Source: Myxococcales bacterium
GTDB lineage: Bacteria > Myxococcota_A > Polyangia > Fen-1088
Assembly (NCBI GenBank): GCA_025350815.1
Contig: JANXXE010000014.1
Span: forward strand, 1-64,000
DNA: 64,000 bases
Direction: 5' to 3'
Shown here: piece by piece, positions 1-8,604 of the stretch
Position numbering within the stretch: the stretch's first letter is position 1
How the letters are laid out: each line of letters begins with the position of its first letter
The notes under the pieces: generated by a model
What the model saw: the letters and a program-made list of their open reading frames with translations, nothing else
What the model was told of the DNA's origin: nothing
Databases searched by the model: none
Program-made: the position numbers and the translations under genes

Positions 1-1633
1 TTGCCGCTGCGGCCACCGCCACTATGGTCCGTCTCGAAGCAAAGCCCTCGGCGTCCGCAGTAAGGTCAAGCCAGCCCGGCAGAACGCCCTCGATCCGGTA
101 GCGCCCCTCGCGGTCGGTCGTCTGGGTCGCAGATTTTCCCGGATGTAACCACCATTTTTCGTTCCCGCCTTTGGGGCCCACCCGGGCCCCGGCTATCGGC
201 CGTCCACCTTCCCCGAGAACTCGGCCGCTGACGGTTGCCCCCCTCTCGTCGAGAGCGACATCCAACACTCCCTCTGTGTTCCGAGGTACCCACATGGCGT
301 GCCGAGCCGCGAGGGCACCTTGGCGAACATAGATACCGTAGACATCGGCGAACAGGCGAGGCAGGTTCTCGAATCGATACTGCCCGTCCCGATTCGTCAC
401 CGTGGAGTCGAGCGGAATAGACACATCCGTGAGCAGGTCGACGGAGGCCCCTACCACGGGCCGACCGGTCCTCGGGTCGACCACGCGCCCGCGCAGCACG
501 CCGGACGCAGCCTCAGTGGGCACACGGTCGCGATGCGTGATCATCTTGGCCGGCACCTCAGGGGTTCGAAACCGCGCCGCCGCAAGCGTCGTCGAAGAGC
601 CAGTCGTGGCGAGCAACGCCACCAGACATCCGCAACCAAAAACAGCCATCGCGATCGCAGGGCGTGATGGGACCCCATGTCGGGTCTTGTCGTCGAGGAG
701 GGCTAGCAAACGGGCCTTGAGCCCCTTGCGCGTCAGGATGGGAACGATGGCTCCCGGGACGGCGTACGCACCTGGTCTCGCGGCTAGCGCGACCAGGAAG
801 CTTGCGTAGTCCGAGCTGCGAACTCCGGACCTCAACACGGCGTCGTCCGCGGCGATCTCCCGATCCAGCCGAAGTCGCCTGGCGGCCAGCCAGGCGAGCG
901 GATTCACCCAGTACAAGGCACACACGAGATCGACGAGTGCTTGGCGAGCGGTATCTCGTCGGTCCACGTGGGCAAGCTCATGGCTTACGGCCGCCACGCG
1001 CGCCTCGGCCGGCCAGGCAACGGTCCACTCGTTGGAGCCATCGCTCAAGGGGACGACGACCACTGGCCGAAAGACTCCTGCCGTGATGGGCGCGGCGATC
1101 TCATGGCTGGCCCGGATATCGCTGCCCGCATGTTGGCCCCAAAGGCTCGGGTCAGCGAGAGCGGCCCTGCCCACCAGGCGCGCCGCCCGGATGCGAACCA
1201 CCACGAAACGCAGCAGCAACAGGGCAACACCCACGATCCATAGCAGGTTGGCATAGCGCTGAAGGTCTCGGCGCGCCTGCTCGCCTGTACGTCCGGCACT
1301 CAAATTCGTCGACGTTGGAGTCGCGGATGCGCGCACGTCGTCCGCGGTCGGAAAGGCGGGGCGCGCAGGTAGCGGCCAGGGAGGGGGCAGCGGCGTCGGC
1401 GCGAGTACCAGCGCACGAGCCCGAGGCGGCACCGGTACCAAAGGCGCCGCTGGCATGACGAACAGGAGCGCAGGCAGTAGCGACAGGGCGACGAACGTCA
1501 GGGTCCACGCCCATGAACGCGCCGAGGCGCTGCGCCTGGCCAGGACTGCAACCGCGAGAAATCCAGTTGCCAGGACTGCCGTTCCCTTGACGGCAAGCTC
1601 GGCGAGAACCGCGAACAGCGACGACGACGTCAT
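1..1633 (-). CDS. M56 family (BlaR1-like) membrane metallopeptidase with two C-terminal carboxypeptidase-regulatory-like domains, truncated by window edge
   Basis: ATG at 1633(-), 2 nt after the BlaI stop. Reads MTSSSLFAVLAELAVKGTAVLATGFLAVAVL (TM helices). HEXXH motif VSHELAHVDRRD at 968-982 and YWVNPLAWLAARRLRLDREIAAD. Then GRVVDPRTGRPVVGASVDLL...TNRDGQYRFENLP and SGRVLGEGGRPIAGARV...TTDREGRYRIEGVLPG. No stop before position 1, so it is absent from the ORF track. Confidence 0.88.
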   Translation of the reverse strand, partial: MTSSSLFAVLAELAVKGTAVLATGFLAVAVLARRSASARSWAWTLTFVALSLLPALLFVMPAAPLVPVPPRARALVLAPTPLPPPWPLPARPAFPTADDVRASATPTSTNLSAGRTGEQARRDLQRYANLLWIVGVALLLLRFVVVRIRAARLVGRAALADPSLWGQHAGSDIRASHEIAAPITAGVFRPVVVVPLSDGSNEWTVAWPAEARVAAVSHELAHVDRRDTARQALVDLVCALYWVNPLAWLAARRLRLDREIAADDAVLRSGVRSSDYASFLVALAARPGAYAVPGAIVPILTRKGLKARLLALLDDKTRHGVPSRPAIAMAVFGCGCLVALLATTGSSTTLAAARFRTPEVPAKMITHRDRVPTEAASGVLRGRVVDPRTGRPVVGASVDLLTDVSIPLDSTVTNRDGQYRFENLPRLFADVYGIYVRQGALAARHAMWVPRNTEGVLDVALDERGATVSGRVLGEGGRPIAGARVGPKGGNEKWWLHPGKSATQTTDREGRYRIEGVLPGWLDLTADAEGFASRRTIVAVAAAA

Positions 1634-1635
1634 GT

Positions 1636-2022
1636 CTACCGCCCCTTCTTCCGAGCTTCCGAGATCAACCGCGCAATTCGGTCCAGGTCTTCTGCAGTGA
1701 GCTGCCCCTGTGCCTCATCGAACAAAGCCGCCACCGCCTCGCCAGGTGAGCCGTCGAAGAAGGTGCTCAGCATATTCCGCAGGGCCGAACGTTGCGCTCG
1801 CTCCCTCTTCACCGTGGGGAGGTATACGTAGCGCGGTCCATCCTGCTCATGCCGCAGGTGTCCTTTGTCCTCCAGGATTCGCAATGTCGTGCGCACCGCA
1901 GAATCGCTCGGGGGATCTGGCAGGTTCGCAGCCACGTCCGCGGCTGTCGCTTTACCCACCTTGTAGATGACGTCCATCATCTGCCGTTCGCGGCGGCTGA
2001 GAAGGGGGATCGTGTTTGACAT
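1636..2022 (-). CDS. BlaI/MecI family transcriptional repressor
   Basis: ORF MSNTIPLLSRRERQMMDVIYKVGKATAADVAANLPDPPSDSAVRTTLRILEDKGHLRHEQDGPRYVYLP: typical BlaI winged helix; adjacent to M56 sensor. Confidence 0.93.
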   Translation of the reverse strand: MSNTIPLLSRRERQMMDVIYKVGKATAADVAANLPDPPSDSAVRTTLRILEDKGHLRHEQDGPRYVYLPTVKRERAQRSALRNMLSTFFDGSPGEAVAALFDEAQGQLTAEDLDRIARLISEARKKGR

Positions 2023-2056
2023 GTTAAAAAATTAACATGTCGCTAAAAAATTAACA
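2019..2056. promoter_or_regulatory. Putative BlaI operator: perfect 9-bp inverted repeat plus 13-bp direct repeat
   Basis: ACATGTTAA-AAAA-TTAACATGT at 2019-2040 overlapping the blaI start codon; TAAAAAATTAACA at 2025-2037 repeated at 2044-2056. Confidence 0.7.
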
Positions 2057-2085
2057 ATTAGCAATGAAGGGCGGCACGATGACCT

Positions 2086-2982
2086 CTACCTCCAGCTCCA
2101 GGTCGCCGGGTTCCAGTCGGCATCGAGGCCCCCAGCGAGTACGGGGTCGACGAAGGCTCGGGCCGCAGCGGTGACCTCGGCGAGCGTCGGCCACGCCAGC
2201 TGGTCTTCACGCGCCATCGCAGCGTAAGGGGCGGCCCACGCTGGCGCGGGCGCTGGCAGCGTCTCGGGGAGATCATGCGTTCGCCGAAAGCCAAAGGTTT
2301 GTTCGAACGCCGCGCGGACTCGCCCGGCCTCAACTCGCTGTGCGGTGGCGAGCAGCGCCAGGTCCGGCAGATCCTTCACGCGCGAGTTCGGGCGTGAGCG
2401 AGGCATCGTGTACGCGTGGAGCTTCTCCGCGATGTGCGTCTCAATTGGGTAGAGACGCAGGGTCGGCGGAGCGATGCCGGCGAAGCCCAGCACGTCATCT
2501 GCGATCACGACGTCTGGCTCTCCGAGGATCGGATCCCCGAACGCGACGTCGACGCCGAAGGGCTGCCCGAAGGGCTTCCCCGCGAGGTGGCACTCGGCGC
2601 GAAAGCGAAGACCTTCGTAGAGCATGCCGTCGTTCTGGATCGCAGGATGATCCTCGTCGGGGCCGATCTCGAAGGTGAGGAAGTCCTTGAGATCACGGCG
2701 TGCCGCTTCCTGGAGCTTCGCCAGCACGCCGTCGGGGGAGCAAATGAGGCGAAGGTCTATGTCCTTCGTGGTGCGTGCCCGCTCGAGCCGGAGCTCGAGC
2801 ACGAGGCCTCCCTTGAGGGTCGCGGCGTCGCCGAGCAGCGAGACGATCCGGGCCAGAAGCCGATCGAAGACGAGGAGCTGGCGCTTGCGTGCGAAAGCGG
2901 CGCCGGTCTTGGCGGCGCTGCGGAGACGTTGCTCCAGCGCTTGCTTGAACGCTTCGGGGGATGGGTACGCGCGCGCCGTCAT
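2086..2982 (-). CDS. AbiEii/AbiGii-type nucleotidyltransferase toxin
   Basis: MTARAYPSPEAFKQALEQRL...ATLKGGLVLELRLERARTTKDIDLRL...LYPIETHIAEKLHAYTMPRSRPNSRVKDLPDLALLA: NTase GG(L)...DxD and the EKLHA...R.KD(L)D signature of the AbiEii family. Start overlaps the upstream AbiEi stop (ATGA, 2979-2982). Confidence 0.88.
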   Translation of the reverse strand: MTARAYPSPEAFKQALEQRLRSAAKTGAAFARKRQLLVFDRLLARIVSLLGDAATLKGGLVLELRLERARTTKDIDLRLICSPDGVLAKLQEAARRDLKDFLTFEIGPDEDHPAIQNDGMLYEGLRFRAECHLAGKPFGQPFGVDVAFGDPILGEPDVVIADDVLGFAGIAPPTLRLYPIETHIAEKLHAYTMPRSRPNSRVKDLPDLALLATAQRVEAGRVRAAFEQTFGFRRTHDLPETLPAPAPAWAAPYAAMAREDQLAWPTLAEVTAAARAFVDPVLAGGLDADWNPATWSWR

Positions 2983-3566
2983 GCGGCCAGCCCGCCGAAG
3001 GGCTCGAGCGCCCGCTCGACTTCGCGGAGATCGGCCTTCTTCACAAGGCCGCGTCGCACGGCCTGCTGGGAGGCCTGGCGGAGGAGATCGGGGGCTATCG
3101 ATTCGCGCGCGCAGTCGCTCAGAGTCCGGGCCGGCGAAGTGACCGGCACCGGGCCGAACCAGGCTCGCTCCTTGGTCGGGATGTTCGCGTGATGAAGGAC
3201 GACGCCATCGGGAATCCGAAACCGCCGGTGGCGCCACTCGGTGGGGAGGGTCACGTGAAGTTGATTGGGTAGGGCATCGGACAGGCCGTGAAGGGAAAGC
3301 GCGGTCTGATGCGAGAACACACCAGCGCTCTCGAACCAGAGCCACGCGACCACCAGATCCTCGTGCTCACTCGCGGGATAGTGGACGAGGCGGTAGATCC
3401 CCCGGCGAACGCGGACGATACGCCCGGCGCGGATGTGCTTGATGAGGAGCTGGGGCGAGTAGCCAGCGGCCGCCGCCTGCTGCGTCGTCACGTGGCCGCT
3501 CTGGGCGGCAGCCGTCTCGTAGAGCCGGTCCCAGGTGGGTTTTGCGGCTGGTCGCTTGGTCGCCAC
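2979..3566 (-). CDS. AbiEi-type antitoxin / transcriptional repressor
   Basis: MATKRPAAKPTWDRLYETAAAQSGHVTTQQAAAAGYSPQLLIKHIRAGRIVRVRRGIYRL: N-terminal wHTH typical of AbiEi; coupled to the AbiEii-like toxin. Confidence 0.85.
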   Translation of the reverse strand: MATKRPAAKPTWDRLYETAAAQSGHVTTQQAAAAGYSPQLLIKHIRAGRIVRVRRGIYRLVHYPASEHEDLVVAWLWFESAGVFSHQTALSLHGLSDALPNQLHVTLPTEWRHRRFRIPDGVVLHHANIPTKERAWFGPVPVTSPARTLSDCARESIAPDLLRQASQQAVRRGLVKKADLREVERALEPFGGLAA

Positions 3567-3913
3567 GCTCGAATAGTAACCATGGGTTTATGTTTGTGCA
3601 AACGGAGCCCCGGGGGACGGGATACACGAACCGTCCGGGAGGGCGGAATCGCGGTTCCGAAAAGGAATAGGGAATGACGAATCCTCCTCGTATCGATCGA
3701 GACGGGCATTGCAGAGCCGGAGTTCAAGTCGAGCGTCGCGAACAGTGAGCACGCCGTCGGCTCCCAGACCCAACCCTACCGCAATCCCGATCGACCGAAA
3801 CCATGGCCTCATGCGGTGGCTCTGCCCCTACGCCCGGCTCGGCCTACTCACACTGATTGTCGTTGTCCGGATCGGAGCCGGAACCGATTCCAAGCTATAT
3901 TGGTGCTTGGCCG

Positions 3914-6900
3914 ATGAGCGAGATCCAGCGGATCCACCTCTTCCTGCGCGCCATCCGGCGCCGCGCGCACCTTGAGACATGGCTGCGGGTGGGCGGCATC
4001 ACCCTCAGCGTCGTGCTGGCCTCATTGTTGGTGCTCGCCCTGTGTGCCACCAGCGTCGGACCCGCGCACTTTTGGCCCAGCGTCACCGCAACGGTCCTGC
4101 TGATACTGACTTTGGGCGGTGTTGCCTTTGCCGCGTTCGGCCCGGCGCGCGCCCTGCGTTCGGAACGGCGGCTGGCGCAGCTGGTGGGCAGACGACACCC
4201 TGCCGTGGCCAGCGATCTGCTGTCCGCAGTCGAGCTCGCCAGGGCACGGGCCAGCGTGGAAACCGCTTCGGTGGGCATCACCGAGGCATTCTTCGACTCG
4301 GTTGGAAGGTCGGTCGCGGTGCTGGACGTCCGCAAAATCATTCCCCTGCGAGCCGCCCTGCAGGCGGCAGCGGCAGTGATCGCAATGGCCGCCATCCTCG
4401 TCGGCGGGCTGCTGTGGGCCCCGGGCAGCGTCCGCCATGGACTTGGTCTGCTGCTGCGCCATCCCACCTTGTTCGAGGGTGCCTCACCTTCCGCGCAGCC
4501 CCTGATAGGCGACGTCCGGCTGATCTACACCTACCCTGCGTATACCGGACTGCCGAAGCGCGTGGTCGAAGGTTCGACCGGGGATGTTGTCGCGCTCAAA
4601 GGCACGCAGGTGACGATCGAGACACACATTCTGCGCTCGGCGCGCCAGGCCTCGCTGCTTCTGGGCGATGCGGGCGAGCGCGGCCAGCTGCCCGCGGTCC
4701 TTGATCGGGACAGGCTGACCGCGTCGCTGATGTTGCAGGACAGCGGCAGCTACCGCGTCTGGCTGGCGCCGTTGATAGGGCGGCCGGTGCGCGAACTGAG
4801 GCCGCATCGGATCGTGGCCGAAAGCGATCAGGCGCCCCGCGTAGACATCTTTGGTGCCGCGGATCGCCTGGAACTGGCGTCGCCTCGCCCCGTCGAAGTG
4901 GGATTCTCCGCCACCGACGACTTCGGACTGGGTCCGGTAGACCTGGTCTATCGGGTCGGTGAAGGTCCCGAACAACGCGTGCGCCTGCGCGATCCGGCCG
5001 GGGCGCGCGCCACCCGAGGCTCGACGGTCTTCGAGCCCGCCGTCGCGACACTGGGGCCCGGTGAGATGGTCGCCTACCACATCGAAGCCAAAGATCGCGA
5101 CGACGTATCAGGGGCGAAGGTGGGCTCATCGCGGACGCTGTATCTGGTCATCCAGAACCCGCGCGAGAATCTGGACGAACAGCTGGCACGCGAGCGCGAC
5201 ATCCTGGACCGCCTGATCGGCAATCTGGGCGATCGTCTGGATCTCAGCGATTCGGGCAGCCCCGCGGGAAGTCCCCCACCGCCTGGTACCGCGCCGAACT
5301 CCGAGCCGCTCACGCGCCTGGCCTCGTGGGTGTCCGTCCACGAGGCACAAGAAGCGCACCTTGCCCTGCTGGGGCGCGTGGTCGACGACGAAAGGCGCGC
5401 CGGCAACGCCAGCAAGACGCTGGTCAACGCGCTGGCGGGCGTTGCGGATCGCCTGGGCAAGGTTCTGCGGGAAGAATCGGCCCTGCTGTCCGCCCTGCGC
5501 GGCAAGGCCGATCAGGGGGCGCTGACGGCCACCAACTTCGGCCGCGTGGCGGGCGTGGGCGCCAAGGACATCGATGAGCTGGAGCGTTCGATCCTGCTGC
5601 TCGATGATCTCATTTCGCGTCAGAGGCTGGAGGATCTCGCGGCGGCCGCGCGCGAACTGACCGACGCCTACCGCCAGCTTCAGGATCTCGCGGCCCGCTA
5701 CGCATCCACCCACGACGAGGCCCTGCGCCGAGAGATCGAACGAAAGATCCGCGATCTGCGCGCTCGCATCGACGAACTGGGACAAAAGATCGCCGCGGTG
5801 AAGGCGCGCAACGAGGTGTCGACCGAATGGCAAAACATGCCCGACATGAAGGAGATGGCCGAACAGGCCCAAAAACTGGATTCGCTGCTGGAAAAAGGCG
5901 ACTCGCAGTCGCTGGCGAAGGCCCTGTCGGAGCTGGGGGGCAAGCTCGGATCACTGAAGGACATGCTGGACAAGAACGCGAACGATTTCGAGAGCGAGCG
6001 TTTCCCCCAGGAAAACAAGGCTCTCGGCGAGTTCATGAAGAAGGTCGAAGATCTTGAGGGCGATGAGCGGGCCCTGGCGGGTGATAGCCAGACGCTGGCC
6101 AGCGAGATGGATGAGGAGCTGACACGCAAGCTCAAGGGGCAGCTAGACAAGATGGTGTCGGACACCAATGCGAAAATCGATCGCCTGCGCGACAAGCTGG
6201 CGACGGCGGCGCCCCGCGATCTGGACGAGGAAGCGCAGGACGACCACAAGCGGGCCAAAGAGAGCAGCCGGCAACTCAAACGGCTGGTCAATAGCAAGGA
6301 CTGGGGCGAATCGAAGAAAGAGGCGGAACGCGTCTCGTCGAGCTTGCGGCGGATTCGCCGCGCCCTCGATGAACGCACCCACAAAACGCCGCCACCTCCG
6401 GCGGCCGAAGGGTTCGGCAAGGACATGGGCGAGGCGGGGGCACTGGCGCAGGAGATCAGCGCGGCGCTGGAAAAACTGGTGCCAAACGCCGCCGATCGGA
6501 TGTCGCCCGAACAGGCCGGGCGTGGCAAGAACATGGCCCAGCGGCAAAGTTCGCTGCAGGAGCGATCGGAGGATTTGGCCAAGGAAGCGGCCAAGAAGGC
6601 GGGACAAGTCCCCGGTATGGACAAGGCCGAATCCGACCTTAAGGGCGCGGCCGGACAGATGCAGGAGTCGGGCGCTGACCTTCAGCGCGGCGACGCCAAG
6701 GAGGGGACGGTCAAGGCCCGCGACGCCGCCGATCGCCTGGCCCAACTGCGCGAGGGAATGAAAAAGGGACAACCCATGGGGCGCAGCAACAAGCACCAGG
6801 ATCCCGTGCGCATCCCCGGCGCCGATGACTCAAAGGCCCCGCGCGAATGGCGCCAAGAGCTGATGGACGCCATGAGGGAAAAGGCCCCCGATCGTTTTCG

Positions 6901-6940
6901 GGATGAAGTCCGGCGCTATTACGAGGAACTGGTGAAGTGA
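3914..6940 (+). CDS. DUF4175-like membrane protein with long coiled-coil/charged periplasmic region
   Basis: ORF 3857-6940, likely start MSEIQRIHLFLRAIRRRAHLETWLRVGG at 3914; three N-terminal TM segments, beta-rich middle, very long Asp/Glu/Lys/Arg helical C-terminus. Confidence 0.7.
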   Translation: MSEIQRIHLFLRAIRRRAHLETWLRVGGITLSVVLASLLVLALCATSVGPAHFWPSVTATVLLILTLGGVAFAAFGPARALRSERRLAQLVGRRHPAVASDLLSAVELARARASVETASVGITEAFFDSVGRSVAVLDVRKIIPLRAALQAAAAVIAMAAILVGGLLWAPGSVRHGLGLLLRHPTLFEGASPSAQPLIGDVRLIYTYPAYTGLPKRVVEGSTGDVVALKGTQVTIETHILRSARQASLLLGDAGERGQLPAVLDRDRLTASLMLQDSGSYRVWLAPLIGRPVRELRPHRIVAESDQAPRVDIFGAADRLELASPRPVEVGFSATDDFGLGPVDLVYRVGEGPEQRVRLRDPAGARATRGSTVFEPAVATLGPGEMVAYHIEAKDRDDVSGAKVGSSRTLYLVIQNPRENLDEQLARERDILDRLIGNLGDRLDLSDSGSPAGSPPPPGTAPNSEPLTRLASWVSVHEAQEAHLALLGRVVDDERRAGNASKTLVNALAGVADRLGKVLREESALLSALRGKADQGALTATNFGRVAGVGAKDIDELERSILLLDDLISRQRLEDLAAAARELTDAYRQLQDLAARYASTHDEALRREIERKIRDLRARIDELGQKIAAVKARNEVSTEWQNMPDMKEMAEQAQKLDSLLEKGDSQSLAKALSELGGKLGSLKDMLDKNANDFESERFPQENKALGEFMKKVEDLEGDERALAGDSQTLASEMDEELTRKLKGQLDKMVSDTNAKIDRLRDKLATAAPRDLDEEAQDDHKRAKESSRQLKRLVNSKDWGESKKEAERVSSSLRRIRRALDERTHKTPPPPAAEGFGKDMGEAGALAQEISAALEKLVPNAADRMSPEQAGRGKNMAQRQSSLQERSEDLAKEAAKKAGQVPGMDKAESDLKGAAGQMQESGADLQRGDAKEGTVKARDAADRLAQLREGMKKGQPMGRSNKHQDPVRIPGADDSKAPREWRQELMDAMREKAPDRFRDEVRRYYEELVK

Positions 6941-8604
6941 AAATCGCCGCGTGCTTGCGACCAACAGTTGTCGCCCTTGGCGCGATTTTCGGCATCGCGC
7001 CGATCGCGGGCGCCGCGGGTTCGCCCGCGCGCCGGGACAACGAGCCGCCGCCTGCGCTTGCCCACCCGTCCGCGTCGGGCCATGCTGCCAGCGACGAGGG
7101 GCGACAGATCGAAAGCCTGATGGACGAGTGGCGTTTCACCGAGGGCGAAAAGGCTTTGGGGACTCTGTCGCGCGCGCGGCCGGGGGACGCCGAGGTGCTT
7201 TATCTGGAGGGATACGCGCGCTTCGTCAGCGGTGATTACCCGGCCGCCGTGGCCAAGCTGAACGCGGCCGGCCGACAGGCCCCCGGGGATCTCGAAATCA
7301 AGGAACTGCTGTCGCTGGCCGAAGCGGCCGCCAAGGCCATTGCGGGCCACCGCGAGGCGCGCTCCACGCATTTCATCATGCGCTACCCGCCCGAAGACGC
7401 CGTGCTGGCGGATTTCGCGCTTGAATCATTGGAATCCATGCTGGCGGCGCTGCGCGACGATCTGGGGTTCACGCCCAGCCGCCCCATCATCGTGGACATC
7501 TACCGCAGCCCCAGCGATCTGGCTGCGGTGTCGACGTTGAGCGAGGACGAGGTCAAACGCACCGGAACCATCGCGCTGTGCAAATGGGCGCGACTGATGG
7601 CGACCACCCCGCGGGCCCTGCGTTTCGGGTACCCGTGGCAGGACAGCCTGTCGCACGAGCTGGTTCACTACGTCGTCTCGTCGCTGTCGGCCGATCACAC
7701 GCCGGTGTGGCTACAAGAGGGGCTGGCAAAATTTCTCGAGCGACGCTGGCGGGAACCCGCGGGCGGCGAGTTGCCCCCGTCGATGCAACACCTGCTGGCC
7801 AAGGCCCTGGCGACCGGCAAGCTCATAAGCTTCGAGGCCATGCACCCCTCGATGGCCAAATTGCCCAAGGCCGAGGACGCCACGCTGGCCTTCGCCGAGG
7901 TCGCCACAGCGGTCGCCTCGCTGCACGCGCGCGGGGGCATGCCGGCCCTGCGCGCCGCCATCGGACACGCACGTCAGGGCATGGACGCGCGCATCGCCGT
8001 CGCAATGGCGGCCGGCGGGTCGTGGGCCGAGTTCGAGAAGTCCTGGCGCGCGTACATGACCGCGCAGAAATACCGAACCTTCCCGGGCATGGAGCCCGTC
8101 ACGCGCAAGTTCCGCAAGGCAAGCGCCCTGGCCTCCAGGCGCGGACCCAGCGAGGACGAAGAAACCATGGGGACCGAACCGGCGCAGCGCTTTTTGCGGC
8201 TGGGAAACATGCTGCTGCTGCGACGCCGACTGAAGGCCGCGACGCTAGAGTACGAAAAGGGCGCCAAGATCAACGGCCCTGGACACTGGCTGTTTCCCGT
8301 GAAGCTGGGCCGCGCATACCTGGCGCTGGGCCAACCCGACCGCGCCCTCAAGGCGGTCAATGAGACACAGATCCTGTATCCCGAATTGCCGTGGCCGAAC
8401 CTCATAGCGGGGCAAGCCCTTCTATCCAAGGGCGAGGCTGACAAGGCCATCGGCGCGCTGCAGGCCTCGCTTGCGACCAACCCGTTTGACCCAACCGTCC
8501 ATTGCGCCATGGCCGAGGCCTACCAGAAGCTGCCCGTGACGGCCGCGTGGCCCGCGAACCGCCGTGAACGCGCCGAACGCTTGTGCCGCGAACTGGCACA
8601 GTAA
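6937..8604 (+). CDS. Secreted M1/MA-like gluzincin metallopeptidase with TPR C-terminus
   Basis: GTG start overlapping the upstream stop (6937). HEXXH-type motif SLSHELVHYVVSSLSADHTPVWLQEGLAKFLE; TPR-like repeats EPAQRFLRLGNMLLLRRRLKAATLEYEKGAKINGP. Confidence 0.75.
   Translation: MKIAACLRPTVVALGAIFGIAPIAGAAGSPARRDNEPPPALAHPSASGHAASDEGRQIESLMDEWRFTEGEKALGTLSRARPGDAEVLYLEGYARFVSGDYPAAVAKLNAAGRQAPGDLEIKELLSLAEAAAKAIAGHREARSTHFIMRYPPEDAVLADFALESLESMLAALRDDLGFTPSRPIIVDIYRSPSDLAAVSTLSEDEVKRTGTIALCKWARLMATTPRALRFGYPWQDSLSHELVHYVVSSLSADHTPVWLQEGLAKFLERRWREPAGGELPPSMQHLLAKALATGKLISFEAMHPSMAKLPKAEDATLAFAEVATAVASLHARGGMPALRAAIGHARQGMDARIAVAMAAGGSWAEFEKSWRAYMTAQKYRTFPGMEPVTRKFRKASALASRRGPSEDEETMGTEPAQRFLRLGNMLLLRRRLKAATLEYEKGAKINGPGHWLFPVKLGRAYLALGQPDRALKAVNETQILYPELPWPNLIAGQALLSKGEADKAIGALQASLATNPFDPTVHCAMAEAYQKLPVTAAWPANRRERAERLCRELAQ

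Noticed and set aside
2086-3345. Full 419-aa version of the AbiEii ORF
   Set aside because: The N-terminal 121 residues are Arg/Pro/Ser-rich and overlap abiEi in another frame; MTARAYP at 2982 gives a standard-size toxin.
3709-3975. 88-aa ORF before the DUF4175-like gene
   Set aside because: Arg/Ser/Pro-rich, overlaps the likely start of the real gene, no homology pattern by eye.
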